A DNA stretch of 64,000 bases from Flavobacterium sedimenticola (GCF_030053345.1 NZ_JASGBP010000006.1:110885-174884); one strand, 5' to 3'; shown: positions 35,882 to 45,782, counted from the stretch's first letter. Notes: a model not told the origin generated them from the letters alone. Translations and numbers: made by a program.

Positions 35882-36157
35882 TTAGATGATGGCAAGAATA
35901 TCATCTTCACGCATAATGAGATAATCTTTACCGTCGAATTTCAAATCGGTACCGGCATATTTTCCATACAATACCGTGTCACCAACTTTTACGGTTAACG
36001 GTTGGTCTTTTTTGCCGTTACCAACAGCCACTACAGTGCCTTTTTGTGGCTTTTCTTTGGCTGTGTCCGGGATGATAATCCCTGAAGCTGTTTGGGTTTC
36101 TGCCGGAGCAGGCTCCACAATGACTCTGTCTGCCAGAGGTTTAATGTTTAATGCCAT
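35882..36157 (-). CDS. groES: Co-chaperonin GroES (10 kDa)
   Basis: A 91-residue lid subunit of the chaperonin, seven copies of which cap the GroEL ring. The start [36 protein letters not shown] includes the mobile loop (about residues 16-32) that binds GroEL, and the end [23 protein letters not shown] is typical. It lies upstream of groEL in the usual order. No CIRCE inverted repeat was found in the upstream spacer, in keeping with a regulation different from that of Firmicutes. Confidence 0.98.
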   Translation of the reverse strand: MALNIKPLADRVIVEPAPAETQTASGIIIPDTAKEKPQKGTVVAVGNGKKDQPLTVKVGDTVLYGKYAGTDLKFDGKDYLIMREDDILAII

Positions 36158-36244
36158 AATACTATATTTTTAATGTTATTATAATTTTGTTGCCATCGGT
36201 TTTTCAGAAATTATGCCAATGGGTTTTTACTGTCATTTTTTCCT

Positions 36245-36277
36245 AAAAAAAATGCCAGCATGTCAGCGCTGGCATTT
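36245..36277 (-). terminator. Intrinsic terminator of the lptE-TPR-secG operon
   Basis: On the minus strand AAATGCCAGC pairs with GCTGGCATTT around an 8-base loop, followed by TTTTT. A smaller hairpin (AAGAACC/GGTTCTC) directly at the secG stop precedes it. Confidence 0.88.
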
Positions 36278-36298
36278 AAGAGAGAACCTTATGGGTTC

Positions 36299-36610
36299 TT
36301 ATTTTTTCGGTTGCTCTACCGGTTTGGCAGGAGCAGGAGCTGCTTTTTCGGTTTGATCAATTACTTTGGAATCTGATTGACCGCCCATGGTTGGGAAACT
36401 CAAACTGGATAATAAAATCAAAATAATCAAAGCCGCACCTAATGTCCAAGTACTTTTGTCTAAGAAGTCGGTTGTTTTTTGAACACCACCCAACATTTGG
36501 GATCCGCCTAAAGAAGAAGACAATCCTCCGCCTTTAGGATTTTGCACCATGACAGCGATGATTAATAAGAAACAAACCAATGTTATTAATGCTAAGAAAA
36601 TGGTAAACAT
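36299..36610 (-). CDS. secG: Protein-export membrane protein SecG
   Basis: A 103-residue subunit of the SecYEG translocon with two hydrophobic helices (about 3-22 and 53-72). The conserved cytoplasmic loop VMVQNPKGGGLSSSLGG lies between them, followed by the FLDKSTW segment. It assists SecA-driven protein export through the inner membrane. The C-terminal Lys/Pro/Ala tail is variable in the family. It is the last gene of a run with a TPR protein and lptE, 12 bases after the TPR gene. Confidence 0.96.
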   Translation of the reverse strand: MFTIFLALITLVCFLLIIAVMVQNPKGGGLSSSLGGSQMLGGVQKTTDFLDKSTWTLGAALIILILLSSLSFPTMGGQSDSKVIDQTEKAAPAPAKPVEQPKK

Positions 36611-36622
36611 AATGTATTGTAA

Positions 36623-37447
36623 TTAATTATTATTTTGTTGTAAAACTTTAATGTCTGAAATTCGGTCTGCAAAGAAACTACTTTTTTCCGGATATTTCAA
36701 AATTAATATTTCATATGCTTGAATTGCCTTCGAATATTTTTTTTGTTCCAGATACACTCGGGCTAAGGTTTCGGTCATCAAATGAGACGTATCCTCAATT
36801 ACAGGCTCTATTACCGGAGTTGTAGCTTCTTTTGAAACCGCAGGAATTTTCGGGTTGCTTTCAATGAATTTATCGATTAACTCCAATTTTCGCTGTTTTT
36901 CATCTTGCTGCGGAAAAGTGTTTTTCGGAATTTCTTCTCTTTGAATCGGTTTCAAACGCGATAATTGTAACCATTCTTGAAAAGAGTGTTTTTCGTTTTT
37001 AGAAAATTCCAATGGTTTGCCAATAGACAGTTTTTCTGATGCTTTTTGCTCTTCCTCGCCTCCGGCTTCTTTGATAGAAGTTAAAATAGATTGCTCCAAG
37101 GAATTAACCGCTTGTGGTTGAGAGGCTACAACGACATGTTCACTGCCGATAACACGCATATTCATTAACTCTTCGAGTTTTTTTTCGTACAAGCCTTTTT
37201 GAACCGATACAAAAGAATCAGAAGTGATAAAGTCAAATAAAATACTTCGATCTGTGGTGTAAGCAGCCGTAACTTTCAAGGCATAATTGTATTGAAAACT
37301 GTCTTGATTGTACAAGTGTTTTAACTTCAAGACACGCGCACTCTGGAAATAAGGGAAACTGCTCAAAACATCATCCAATGTTTGGGCATAACGATCGTTA
37401 ATCGCTTCCGGTTTGTTGAGTAAATAAGTGTAATCGGTTAAATTCAC
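36623..37447 (-). CDS. TPR-containing protein of the lptE-secG operon
   Basis: A 274-residue protein without a signal peptide. It starts with GTG at 37447, as no in-frame ATG lies upstream (GTGAATTTAACC...). The first 100 residues are helical and aromatic (DYTYLLNKPEAIN, LSSFPYFQSARVLKLKHLYNQDS). The middle is charged and low in complexity. The last 45 residues make one or two tetratricopeptide-like helices (ETLARVYLEQKKYSKAIQAYEILILKYPEKSSFFADRI). I know this protein from the conserved flavobacterial order lptE, TPR gene, secG. A scaffolding role is plausible, with no proven function. Confidence 0.8.
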   Translation of the reverse strand: MNLTDYTYLLNKPEAINDRYAQTLDDVLSSFPYFQSARVLKLKHLYNQDSFQYNYALKVTAAYTTDRSILFDFITSDSFVSVQKGLYEKKLEELMNMRVIGSEHVVVASQPQAVNSLEQSILTSIKEAGGEEEQKASEKLSIGKPLEFSKNEKHSFQEWLQLSRLKPIQREEIPKNTFPQQDEKQRKLELIDKFIESNPKIPAVSKEATTPVIEPVIEDTSHLMTETLARVYLEQKKYSKAIQAYEILILKYPEKSSFFADRISDIKVLQQNNN

Positions 37448-37498
37448 AATCTTTTGTTTTCAATATTCTGGATAGGACGAGAATTGATAAAAGTCATT

Positions 37499-38005
37499 CT
37501 ACCATTTGGCCAACGATTCATTAAAAATATCTTGTGTAATACGCTCAAAAATAACATCTAAGGCTTCCGACAATTGTGAGCCTACTAATTGATTATTACC
37601 ACTGTAATCGTAAAAGAAAGAAAATCGTTTTTCAAAATTATCGGCTTCTTTGTTTTTATTAATAAAACGAACGTTCACGGCAATAGACAATCGGTTTTGT
37701 GCTGCTTTTTGATCAGCGGTTGCTGTCATGGGAGAGACACGGTATTCCACAATTTCGCCTTCATACAGCAAGTCACCGTTGGAATTGGTTAAATTGAGAT
37801 TGGTTTGATTCTGAATCAAATCCTGTAATCGGAGCGTAAAAGTTCGTTCAATACCGGGTTCCACCAATTGGGCGTTATTTTGAAAATAATTCACCTGAAA
37901 GGTTTTGGCATTAATGCTGCCGGTGGTTCCGGTCAAATTGTATACGCCGCAACCATTTAGGCTGAATATAATGAGTAAGAGTAAGAAGCTTTTGAAGAAT
38001 TTCAT
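37499..38005 (-). CDS. lptE: LPS assembly lipoprotein LptE
   Basis: A 168-residue lipoprotein, lipid-anchored at C19 (FSLNGCGVYN). The order of elements (GVYNLTGT...AKTFQVNYFQNNA, then ERTFTLRLQDLIQNQTNLNLTNSNGDLLYEGEI, then an Ala/Asn segment and a long C-terminal helix) matches the Bacteroidota LptE family. LptE plugs the LptD barrel and helps place lipopolysaccharide in the outer membrane. It begins the operon with the TPR gene and secG. LptD itself is not in the window. Confidence 0.9.
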   Translation of the reverse strand: MKFFKSFLLLLIIFSLNGCGVYNLTGTTGSINAKTFQVNYFQNNAQLVEPGIERTFTLRLQDLIQNQTNLNLTNSNGDLLYEGEIVEYRVSPMTATADQKAAQNRLSIAVNVRFINKNKEADNFEKRFSFFYDYSGNNQLVGSQLSEALDVIFERITQDIFNESLAKW

Positions 38006-38042
38006 GAACAGATAAAAAGCAAAAGTAATTTTTTATTTTCGA

Positions 38043-38882
38043 TTACGGTAAAATATCACCTTGATAGTAGAATTTGGCAAAGGTTGTGGTATTTTCATAA
38101 ACCCCCAAATAATAATTATCTCGGGTTAGTGTTAGTGGCAATTGATTCGCATTGTACGTGTAATTGAAAACCTCGCTTTCAGGATCTTCCGAGCAATAGT
38201 CGTGTGATAACGGATTGTTGATGGAATTGTAATGACCGTTTATCCAAGGCGCGCTTTCCACAAAACTAAAGGCTCTGCAAATGGCCAGCGTTGCACTTCG
38301 TAACGGATTGGTGGTATTATCATAGGTAAAAGAGTTACAGCTGTTATTGGGTGAAAACCCCAATATATTATTGTTACTTGAGTAATTAACGGATACTTCA
38401 TCCCAAACCACTTCATAGGCATTGCCATTGTCGTCATAATCTATAAAAGCTGTTTTTCCGTACGTTATCAGCTTCTCACTGTTAATTTTTGTCAACCTGT
38501 AGTTTTGAGTTAAATCTCCGGTGTAATAGGCGTCTAAGCCGGCATCATAAGTCAAAACTTGACCGTTTACACTAGTGACAAAGTTAGTGTTATCGTAGGT
38601 AAAAGTGTAGGTTTGATTGGCGCCAACGTCATTAAAAATTGTCGAACTGATGAGTCTGTTGTTGGCATCATACGTAAAATTTTGTACTACGGTTCCGTCG
38701 GCTTTTGTAATGTTACTCAATAAACCATCCGTATTGAAGTTCCATCGTCTTTCAATGGTCAATCCGGGATGAAAATCTACTCTTTGGAGTAGGTCGGTGT
38801 TATCCGGATTTTGTTCTGCGGTGTCATTGCTGCAAGACAGAATTGCAAATACCGAAAATAAAAACAAGCATAACTTTTTCAT
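38043..38882 (-). CDS. Lipoprotein with YD/RHS-like repeats
   Basis: A 279-residue lipoprotein, lipid-anchored at C17 (FAILSCSND). The body has short repeats of the YD/RHS type, such as WNFNTDGLLSNITKADGTVVQNFTYDANNRLISS and QTYTFTYDNTNFVTSV. A Cys-containing region (SPNNSCNSFTYD, LAICRAFS, HDYCSEDP) follows. YD repeats form beta-rich shells in larger toxins; here they are few, and no toxin domain follows. The gene sits between the sigma-54 activator and lptE with its own spacers. Function unknown. Confidence 0.75.
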   Translation of the reverse strand: MKKLCLFLFSVFAILSCSNDTAEQNPDNTDLLQRVDFHPGLTIERRWNFNTDGLLSNITKADGTVVQNFTYDANNRLISSTIFNDVGANQTYTFTYDNTNFVTSVNGQVLTYDAGLDAYYTGDLTQNYRLTKINSEKLITYGKTAFIDYDDNGNAYEVVWDEVSVNYSSNNNILGFSPNNSCNSFTYDNTTNPLRSATLAICRAFSFVESAPWINGHYNSINNPLSHDYCSEDPESEVFNYTYNANQLPLTLTRDNYYLGVYENTTTFAKFYYQGDILP

Positions 38883-38936
38883 AATGAATAATTTCGTGCT
38901 TTAAAACTAACAAAATAATTTAGAATAAGGGTCGAC

Positions 38937-40199
38937 TTACAAATCAAATTGTTTAATTTTTCGATACAAGGTTCGTTCCGAAATGCCTAATTCATCGGCA
39001 GCGGCTTTGCGTTTGCCTTTGTTGCGTTCCAGTGCTTTTTTAATCAGCTCCAGTTCTTTGGCTTCCAAACTCAAGGTTTCCTCTTCCTCAACCGTTTCGG
39101 CATCCAAGAAGTTGTGGTCGTCTTCATCGTCAAAATCGGTTTGCTGCGTTGGTTGAACCGAAGGAATCACATTCACACGAGGTGGTTCTTCGAATACAAT
39201 TTCACTGTCATTGTTCGCCGAACCGTATACTTTTTGAATCAAACTCGGATTAATATCCTGTACTTTAGCGCCGTTTTTCATCAGTTCTAAAGTCAGCTTT
39301 TTCAAATCGTTTAAATCGCTTTTCATATCGAAAAGCACTTTGTATAAAATATCCCGTTCCGTAGCAAAATCACTTTCCGATTTTTTGCCGCCAACTACCG
39401 ATGGCAACGTACTGCCTTCCATCGGCAGATAAGATTGTAAGGTTGCCAAAGAGATGTCGCGGTTGGTCTCTAAAACCGAAATCTGCTCCGCTACATTGCG
39501 CAATTGACGAATGTTTCCGCTCCAGCGATAGCGTTGCAAAAACTGAACAGCCTCATCACTTAACTTAATCGGTGGCATTTTGTATTTGTGTGCAAAATCG
39601 GATGCAAATTTTCGGAACAACAAATGGATGTCGTCTTTGCGATCCCGCAACGGCGGTAACGTAATATCTACGGTGCTTAAACGATAGTACAAATCTTCGC
39701 GGAATTTTCCTTTTTCAATCGCATCAAACATATTGACATTGGTTGCTGCTACAATGCGCACATTCGTTTTTTGGACTTGTGAAGAACCCACTTTAATAAA
39801 CTCACCGTTCTCTAATACACGAAGCAATCTTACTTGAGTCGTCAGCGGCAATTCGCCTACTTCGTCCAAGAAAATGGTTCCGCCATCGGCCACTTCAAAA
39901 TAGCCTTCGCGCGTGTTGGTCGCTCCGGTAAAAGCGCCTTTTTCGTGCCCGAATAACTCACTGTCAATGGTTCCTTCAGGAATGGCACCACAGTTAACGG
40001 CGATGTATTTGCCGTGTTTTCTGTGGGACAGCGAATGGATAATTCTAGGAATACTTTCTTTACCCACACCGCTTTCACCTACTACCAATACCGAAATGTC
40101 AGTCGGAGCGACTTGTATGGCTTTTTCTATAGCGCGGTTGAGTTTCGGGTCGTTCCCGATAATCTCAAAACGTTGTTTGATGCTTTGAACGGATTCCAT
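38937..40199 (-). CDS. Sigma-54-dependent transcriptional activator
   Basis: A 420-residue AAA+ enhancer-binding protein without an N-terminal receiver or sensor domain: the AAA domain starts almost at once. The Walker A motif GESGVGKE is at 41-48, the sigma-54-contacting GAFTGA loop at 88-93, the Walker B motif GTIFLDE at 108-114, and the R-finger region RLLRVLENGEF follows. An acidic linker leads to a Fis-type helix-turn-helix at the C-terminus (LIKKALERNKGKRKAAADELGISERTLYRKIKQFDL). Lacking a regulatory domain, it may be constitutive or controlled by a partner. It follows miaB by 29 bases. Target genes are unknown. Confidence 0.95.
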   Translation of the reverse strand: MESVQSIKQRFEIIGNDPKLNRAIEKAIQVAPTDISVLVVGESGVGKESIPRIIHSLSHRKHGKYIAVNCGAIPEGTIDSELFGHEKGAFTGATNTREGYFEVADGGTIFLDEVGELPLTTQVRLLRVLENGEFIKVGSSQVQKTNVRIVAATNVNMFDAIEKGKFREDLYYRLSTVDITLPPLRDRKDDIHLLFRKFASDFAHKYKMPPIKLSDEAVQFLQRYRWSGNIRQLRNVAEQISVLETNRDISLATLQSYLPMEGSTLPSVVGGKKSESDFATERDILYKVLFDMKSDLNDLKKLTLELMKNGAKVQDINPSLIQKVYGSANNDSEIVFEEPPRVNVIPSVQPTQQTDFDDEDDHNFLDAETVEEEETLSLEAKELELIKKALERNKGKRKAAADELGISERTLYRKIKQFDL

Positions 40200-40228
40200 G
40201 TTTTTTGTTTCAGGTTTCAGGTTTCAAG

Positions 40229-41677
40229 TTACTGCATTGGACTATAACCTACCGCTTCCCCAATTAAAGTGGCTGTGGTACAATCGGTGACTTTTACCAA
40301 CACAAAATCACCTTCTTTGTAATGTTCTTTCGGGAAAACGGTAACTACATTTTCTGAGTTTCTGCCACTCCAGTGTTTGTCGGACTTCTTCGATTCTTTT
40401 TCAATTAACACTTCTACGGTTTGGCCCAAGAAACGCTTGGTTCTTTTTTCGCTTAATAGTTGTTGTAAGTCTACAATTTCTTGTAAACGTCTTTTCTTTA
40501 CTGCTGCAGGAACATCGTCTTCCATTTTACGCGCCGCCAAAGTACCCGGTCTTTCGGAGTAGGCAAACATATAGCCGAAGTCGTATTCCACATATTCCAT
40601 CAAACTCAAAGTGTCTTGGTGGTCTTCTTCTGTTTCAGTAGGGAAACCGGCAATCATATCTTGTGAAATCGAGCAATCCGGAATAATGCGTTTGATTTTA
40701 TCCACCAATTCCATGTATTCTTCACGGGTGTGCTGACGGTTCATTTCTTTTAAAATTCGGGTACTTCCGCTTTGTACCGGTAAGTGAATGTAGTTGCAAA
40801 CGTTGTCGTATTTGGCAATCACATGCAACACTTCTTCGTGCATATCCTGCGGATTCGAAGTCGAAAAACGAAAACGCATTTTCGGGAATTGCACGGCGCA
40901 CATTTCTAACAATTGCGCAAAATCAACGGCCGTGGCTTTTTGCATGTCGGTGGCTTTGTCAAAATCTTTCTTCAAACCGCCGCCGTACCAAAGGTAGCTG
41001 TCCACATTCTGACCCAATAAGCAAACTTCTTTAAAACCTCTTTCCCATAAATCTTGGATTTCGGCCATGATACTTTGAGGTTCTCTGCTGCGTTCACGAC
41101 CACGAGTAAAAGGCACTACGCAAAACGTACACATATTGTCACAACCTCGTGTAATCGAAACAAAAGCATTCACACCGTTGCTGTTCAAACGCACCGGAGA
41201 AACATCGCCATAGGTTTCATCTTTCGAAAGAATCACGTTAATCGCGTCGCGACCTTCTTCCACTTCTTTTAATAAATTCGGTAAGTCTTTGTAGGCATCC
41301 GGGCCAACGACCATGTCCACGATTTTTTCTTCTTCGAGGAACTGACTTTTCAACCGCTCGGCCATACAACCCAAAACACCCACTTTCATCCCCGGATTAA
41401 TACTGCGTTTTACCGCTTGGTATTTTTCCAAACGCTTGCGCACGGTTTGTTCTGCCTTGTCTCGAATAGAGCAGGTGTTGACCAAAACCAAATCGGCTTC
41501 TTCTAATTTTTGAGTGGTGTTATACCCTTGTTCGGTTAAGATGGAGGCTACAATTTCGCTGTCCGAAAAATTCATCGCACAGCCGTAGCTTTCTATAAAG
41601 AGTTTTTTGCTGTTTCCTTCTTTGTGTTCTAAAACCAAGCTCGTGCCTTGTTTTTTCTCGTCAATTTCCTTTTCCAT
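40229..41677 (-). CDS. miaB: tRNA-2-methylthio-N6-dimethylallyladenosine synthase MiaB
   Basis: A 482-residue radical-SAM methylthiotransferase that adds a methylthio group to i6A at position 37 of tRNAs reading UNN codons. The N-terminal cluster is bound by C33 (YGCAMN), C69 (NTCSIR) and C104 (LGCMAE), and the radical SAM cluster by C179, C183 and C186 (GCDNMCTFC). A C-terminal TRAM domain (about 415-478) binds tRNA. The FSTSNPQDM and [24 protein letters not shown] blocks are diagnostic of MiaB rather than RimO. Start and length are normal. A sigma-54 activator follows. Confidence 0.97.
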   Translation of the reverse strand: MEKEIDEKKQGTSLVLEHKEGNSKKLFIESYGCAMNFSDSEIVASILTEQGYNTTQKLEEADLVLVNTCSIRDKAEQTVRKRLEKYQAVKRSINPGMKVGVLGCMAERLKSQFLEEEKIVDMVVGPDAYKDLPNLLKEVEEGRDAINVILSKDETYGDVSPVRLNSNGVNAFVSITRGCDNMCTFCVVPFTRGRERSREPQSIMAEIQDLWERGFKEVCLLGQNVDSYLWYGGGLKKDFDKATDMQKATAVDFAQLLEMCAVQFPKMRFRFSTSNPQDMHEEVLHVIAKYDNVCNYIHLPVQSGSTRILKEMNRQHTREEYMELVDKIKRIIPDCSISQDMIAGFPTETEEDHQDTLSLMEYVEYDFGYMFAYSERPGTLAARKMEDDVPAAVKKRRLQEIVDLQQLLSEKRTKRFLGQTVEVLIEKESKKSDKHWSGRNSENVVTVFPKEHYKEGDFVLVKVTDCTTATLIGEAVGYSPMQ

Positions 41678-41790
41678 AAAATGATTTTCGCTTAATCGGA
41701 TAGCAAAGATAATACTAAATTCGGAAATCTGACAAGTTGACAGTAAGGGTTTAACAAAAGTTTTGGAGCGAATGATTAGGGTTTACTTGG

Positions 41791-41850
41791 TAGCGGTATT
41801 CCCGCTGTTCGCTTTGCGCGGCATCGCTTCCATCGGGGCTAAAAAGGGTT
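41791..41850. repeat. Dispersed repeat fragment, family 2 (copy 2)
   Basis: Within the 330-base miaB-topA spacer, CCCGCTGTTCGC and CGCTTCCATCGGGGCTAAAAAG align with the segment at 529-590. The rest of the spacer has a topA promoter box and no credible gene; an ORF at 41763-41969 is built from this repeat and has no family features. Confidence 0.55.
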
Positions 41851-41980
41851 TGTCTTTTGTTTCAGGAAACTTCCGGAAAAGGAACTTTTTAAAAGCAACA
41901 TATATTAAGGTATACGCATCTCTTATTTGTCAATCACCGTTAAAAAGTAACACTAAATCGATATTTTAAAAAAAACGTTT

Positions 41981-41988
41981 ACTTTTGT
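41981..41988 (+). promoter_or_regulatory. Candidate -7 box of topA
   Basis: TACTTTTG matches TAnnTTTG exactly, 20 bases before the topA ATG. The -33 TTG is not seen at the ideal distance. Confidence 0.55.
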
Positions 41989-42007
41989 CCGCACAAACAA
42001 TTGGGCT

Positions 42008-44539
42008 ATGGCAAAGAATTTAGTTATCGTGGAGTCGCCGGCAAAGGCAAAAACAATCGAAAAATTTCTCGGAAGTGAATTTCAGGTAGAATCGAGTTAC
42101 GGCCACATAGCCGACTTACCTTCCAAAGAAATAGGAGTAGACGTTGCCAACGGGTTTAAGCCCAAGTATGAGGTGTCTTCTGATAAAAAAGCTCTGGTCA
42201 AAAAACTGAAAGATTTATCTAAAAATGCGGAAACCGTTTGGTTGGCTTCCGATGAAGACCGCGAGGGAGAAGCCATTTCGTGGCATTTAGCGGAAGAATT
42301 GAAATTAGACAAAGCCAAAACCAAACGTATTGTTTTCCACGAAATTACCAAATCGGCCATTCAAAAAGCGATTGAAAATCCGCGCGGAATTGATTATAAC
42401 TTAGTCAATGCGCAACAAGCCCGAAGAGTACTGGACCGTTTAGTAGGTTACGAACTCTCGCCGGTATTGTGGAAAAAAGTTAAAGGCGGATTATCGGCCG
42501 GACGGGTGCAATCGGTTTCGGTACGTTTGATTGTAGAACGCGAGAGAGAGATTCAGGAATTCAAGGCTGTAGCATCGTATTCGGTTACCGCTGAATTTAC
42601 CAACGAAGCCGGAAAAACAGTCAAAGCCAAATTGCCGAAAAACTTCGCCACCCAAAAAGAAGCAGAAGACTTTTTGCAACAAAATATAGGTTCTATATAT
42701 AAGGTAGCCGATTTGGAAACGAAGCCCACCAAAAAATCTCCGGCGGCACCGTTTACCACATCCACTTTACAACAGGAAGCTGCTCGTAAATTATATTTAC
42801 CCGTAGGGATTACCATGCAAATTGCCCAGCGCTTGTATGAGGCCGGACTCATCACCTATATGAGAACCGACAGTGTGAATTTGTCGCAAGAAGCCATGAC
42901 GGCAGCGCAAGCCGAAATCACTAAGTCTTACGGCCCTGAATTCAGCAAACCGCGAAATTTCAATACCAAATCCAAAGGTGCACAAGAAGCACACGAAGCA
43001 ATTCGCCCTACCGATATGTCGCGCCATTCGGTAAACCTGGAGCGCGACCAAGCGCGTTTGTACGATTTGATTTGGAAACGAACTTTGGCTTCACAAATGA
43101 GTGACGCCGAATTGGAGCGTACCAATGTCAAGATAGAAGCCAACAACCATTCGGAAGTGTTTCAGGCCACCGGAGAAGTCATTAAATTCGAAGGATTCTT
43201 AAAAGTATATTTGGAAGGTAATGACGATGATGATGAAGAACAAGAAGGCATGTTGCCGGCTTTAAAGGTAAACGAACGTTTGAATAATGTTCATATCACT
43301 GCTCGTGAGCGATTTGCACAACCGCCAAGTCGCTATACCGAAGCATCCTTGGTGAAAAAATTGGAAGAATTAGGTATCGGTCGACCGTCAACCTATGCGC
43401 CAACCATTTCGACCATCATCAGTAGAAATTATGTGGAGAAAGGAAGTTTCGAAGGAGCCGAAAGAAAATACCATCATTTAGTATTGCAGAATGGTCAAGT
43501 TAAAAGTCAAGTATTAACTGAAACGACCGGTTCCGACAAAGGGAAGTTAGTGCCAACGGATATCGGAACCATTGTAAACGACTTTTTGGTGAAAAATTTT
43601 GCAGCCATTTTAGATTATAACTTTACGGCTAAAGTAGAACAGGATTTCGACGAAATTGCCGAAGGCAATATCGATTGGGCTACGATGATGCAGGATTTTT
43701 ACAATAAATTCCATCCCAACGTAGAAGAGGTCGAGAAAAATGCAGAGCGTGAAAGCGGTGAACGCATCTTAGGAACCGATCCGAAAACCGGTAAACCGGT
43801 GTCGGTACGTTTGGGGAAATTCGGGCCTATGGCGCAAATCGGAGATGCAGAAGACGATAACAAACAATTTGCCAGCTTGCGTCAGGACCAAAATATTGGA
43901 AATATTACTTTAGAGGAAGCGTTGAATTTGTTTTTACTTCCCAAAAATTTAGGGACGTATAAAGGAGCAGAAGTAGAAGTGAACAATGGCCGTTTCGGGC
44001 CTTATGTCCGTTTCGGAAACCAATTCATTTCGTTACCCAAAGGAACCGATCCGTTAGATGTTACCATGGAAACGGCTCAAGAACTCATCAATCAAAAAGC
44101 CAAAGCCGATGCGCCGATTGCTACCTATAAAAATATGGATGTGCAAAAAGGAGTAGGGCGTTTTGGTCCTTTTATCAAGTGGAACGGGATGTTTATTAAT
44201 GTCAATAAGAAGTACAATTTTGATAATTTATCGCAGTCTGATGTTGCTGAACTGATTGAAGAGAAATTACAAAAAGATATCGATAAAGTGATTCACAATT
44301 GGGTAGAAGAAGGCATCGTGGTGGAAAAGGCCCGTTGGGGAAAATCGGTCATTGTTAAGGGAAAAATCAAAATCGAATTGAATAAAGATGTTGATGCTTC
44401 AAAACTGACTCTGGAGCAAGTGAAAGAAATAATTGCTCAAAAGACTCCGGAAAAAAAGAGTGCTGCCAAAAAAGCAACCCCCAAAAAGACGGCCGCTAAG
44501 AAAACCACCACTAAAAAAACCGCAACCAAAAAGAAATAA
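42008..44539 (+). CDS. topA: DNA topoisomerase I
   Basis: An 843-residue type IA topoisomerase that relaxes negative supercoils. The Toprim domain (1-145) has KNLVIVESPAKAKTIEKFLG and the metal site SDEDREGE at 81-88. The active-site tyrosine is Y284 in LITYMRTDS. HEAIRPTD, and GIGRPSTYAPTISTI near 455, belong to the catalytic core. C-terminal repeats of the type GRFGPYVRFG and GRFGPFIKWN take the place of zinc fingers, and the end is a Lys/Ala/Thr-rich basic tail. It is 3 bases upstream of the arginase-fold gene, forming an operon that leads to gldK. Confidence 0.98.
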   Translation: MAKNLVIVESPAKAKTIEKFLGSEFQVESSYGHIADLPSKEIGVDVANGFKPKYEVSSDKKALVKKLKDLSKNAETVWLASDEDREGEAISWHLAEELKLDKAKTKRIVFHEITKSAIQKAIENPRGIDYNLVNAQQARRVLDRLVGYELSPVLWKKVKGGLSAGRVQSVSVRLIVEREREIQEFKAVASYSVTAEFTNEAGKTVKAKLPKNFATQKEAEDFLQQNIGSIYKVADLETKPTKKSPAAPFTTSTLQQEAARKLYLPVGITMQIAQRLYEAGLITYMRTDSVNLSQEAMTAAQAEITKSYGPEFSKPRNFNTKSKGAQEAHEAIRPTDMSRHSVNLERDQARLYDLIWKRTLASQMSDAELERTNVKIEANNHSEVFQATGEVIKFEGFLKVYLEGNDDDDEEQEGMLPALKVNERLNNVHITARERFAQPPSRYTEASLVKKLEELGIGRPSTYAPTISTIISRNYVEKGSFEGAERKYHHLVLQNGQVKSQVLTETTGSDKGKLVPTDIGTIVNDFLVKNFAAILDYNFTAKVEQDFDEIAEGNIDWATMMQDFYNKFHPNVEEVEKNAERESGERILGTDPKTGKPVSVRLGKFGPMAQIGDAEDDNKQFASLRQDQNIGNITLEEALNLFLLPKNLGTYKGAEVEVNNGRFGPYVRFGNQFISLPKGTDPLDVTMETAQELINQKAKADAPIATYKNMDVQKGVGRFGPFIKWNGMFINVNKKYNFDNLSQSDVAELIEEKLQKDIDKVIHNWVEEGIVVEKARWGKSVIVKGKIKIELNKDVDASKLTLEQVKEIIAQKTPEKKSAAKKATPKKTAAKKTTTKKTATKKK

Positions 44540-44542
44540 CAC

Positions 44543-45694
44543 ATGGAATTCGATTTTCTAACACCTTTAAGTCAGGATATCATTCAGTTTATCAAAGGAT
44601 TATCTTCTCAGCATTTGGGCAGTAAAGTGGCTTTTCATACGGATAAAGAGTTTCCGGAAATTGATAAAATAAAAGTTGCTGTAATTGGTGTTTTAGAAAA
44701 CAGAGGTGATGTACATGCTTTTGAAGAAGTCGATTTGACGTTAATTCGCAAAGAGTTGTATGCCATGTATCCGGGAAATTGGCAGAGCTCGATAGCCGAT
44801 TTGGGGGATATTTTGCCGGGAAATTCTTTAGAGGATACCTATTTTGCGGTTCAAAAAGTAACGGCTAAACTGATTCGAAATGGGATTATTCCTGTTGTAA
44901 TAGGAGGAACACAAGATCTAACATATCCCTTGTATAGGGCTTATGATAGTTTGGAGCAAATGGTAAATTTGGTGTCTATCGACAGTAAATTTGATTTCGG
45001 CAAGCAGGAAGATGGCATTTCTGCTCATTCCTATTTGTCCAAGATAATTTTAGATGAACCCAATAATCTTTTCAATTTCAGCAATGTCGGTTATCAAACG
45101 TATTACAACTCACAGGAGGAAATTGATTTGATTGAAAAACTTTACTTTGATGCCTATCGATTGGGCGAGATCTCAAATAATATTGCCTTGTCTGAGCCTG
45201 TTTTTCGCGATGCAGACATTGTTAGTATCGACTTGAATGCTGTAAAGTCTTCAGATTCAGGAAATTTGATTAATTTTACACCTAACGGATTTGACGGAAA
45301 AGAAATTTGTAGTCTGTCAAGATATGCCGGCATTAGTGATAAGGTAAGCTCGTTAGGAATTTTTAATCATCATAGCAGCAAAGAAGAAGCTGTTTTAGCA
45401 GCACAAATCGTTTGGTATTTTATAGAAGGAGTTAACTACCGTTCAAATGAATACCCTTTTGGGACAAAGGAGAATTATTTAAAGTACATTGTTCCGCTGG
45501 AAAATGAAGAATTGATATTTTACAAAAGTAACAAAACAGATCGCTGGTGGATTGAAATAAACTTTTTTGCAGGACAACACAATAAATTGAAAAAAAACAC
45601 GTTATTACCTTGTTCGCATGAGGAGTACCTGATTGCCTGTAATCATGAAATTCCTGAGCGATGGTGGAAAGCGCAACGAAAAAATAGTATTTAA
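44543..45694 (+). CDS. Arginase-fold protein with altered metal ligands
   Basis: A 383-residue protein of the arginase/agmatinase/formiminoglutamase fold. The three metal-binding blocks can be located but are changed. GGxH appears as GGTQD (121-125, His to Gln). DxHxD appears as DSKFD (147-151, His to Lys). SxDxDxxDP appears as SIDLNAVKSSD (228-238, with the second Asp now Asn). A binuclear Mn site is therefore unlikely, and a hydrolase function is doubtful. The C-terminal 80 residues (EEYLIACNHEIPERWWKAQRKN) are an extension. It follows topA by 3 bases and precedes gldK, an order I recall from other flavobacteria. A structural or regulatory role is possible. Confidence 0.82.
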   Translation: MEFDFLTPLSQDIIQFIKGLSSQHLGSKVAFHTDKEFPEIDKIKVAVIGVLENRGDVHAFEEVDLTLIRKELYAMYPGNWQSSIADLGDILPGNSLEDTYFAVQKVTAKLIRNGIIPVVIGGTQDLTYPLYRAYDSLEQMVNLVSIDSKFDFGKQEDGISAHSYLSKIILDEPNNLFNFSNVGYQTYYNSQEEIDLIEKLYFDAYRLGEISNNIALSEPVFRDADIVSIDLNAVKSSDSGNLINFTPNGFDGKEICSLSRYAGISDKVSSLGIFNHHSSKEEAVLAAQIVWYFIEGVNYRSNEYPFGTKENYLKYIVPLENEELIFYKSNKTDRWWIEINFFAGQHNKLKKNTLLPCSHEEYLIACNHEIPERWWKAQRKNSI

Positions 45695-45782
45695 TAAAAA
45701 AAAAGGGCATCGATTTAATATAAAATTATAAATTTTAACTTACAAAACAATCGATAAAGTGTATTTAGACAGATAAAAAGTG

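Noticed and set aside
36158..36298. CIRCE-type heat-shock operator before groES
   Set aside because: The 9-bp CIRCE inverted repeat could not be found; the only symmetric sequence there is the secG terminator.
41763..41969. 68-codon ORF between miaB and topA
   Set aside because: It is made of the dispersed repeat at 41791-41850, has no recognisable domain and ends just before the topA promoter box.
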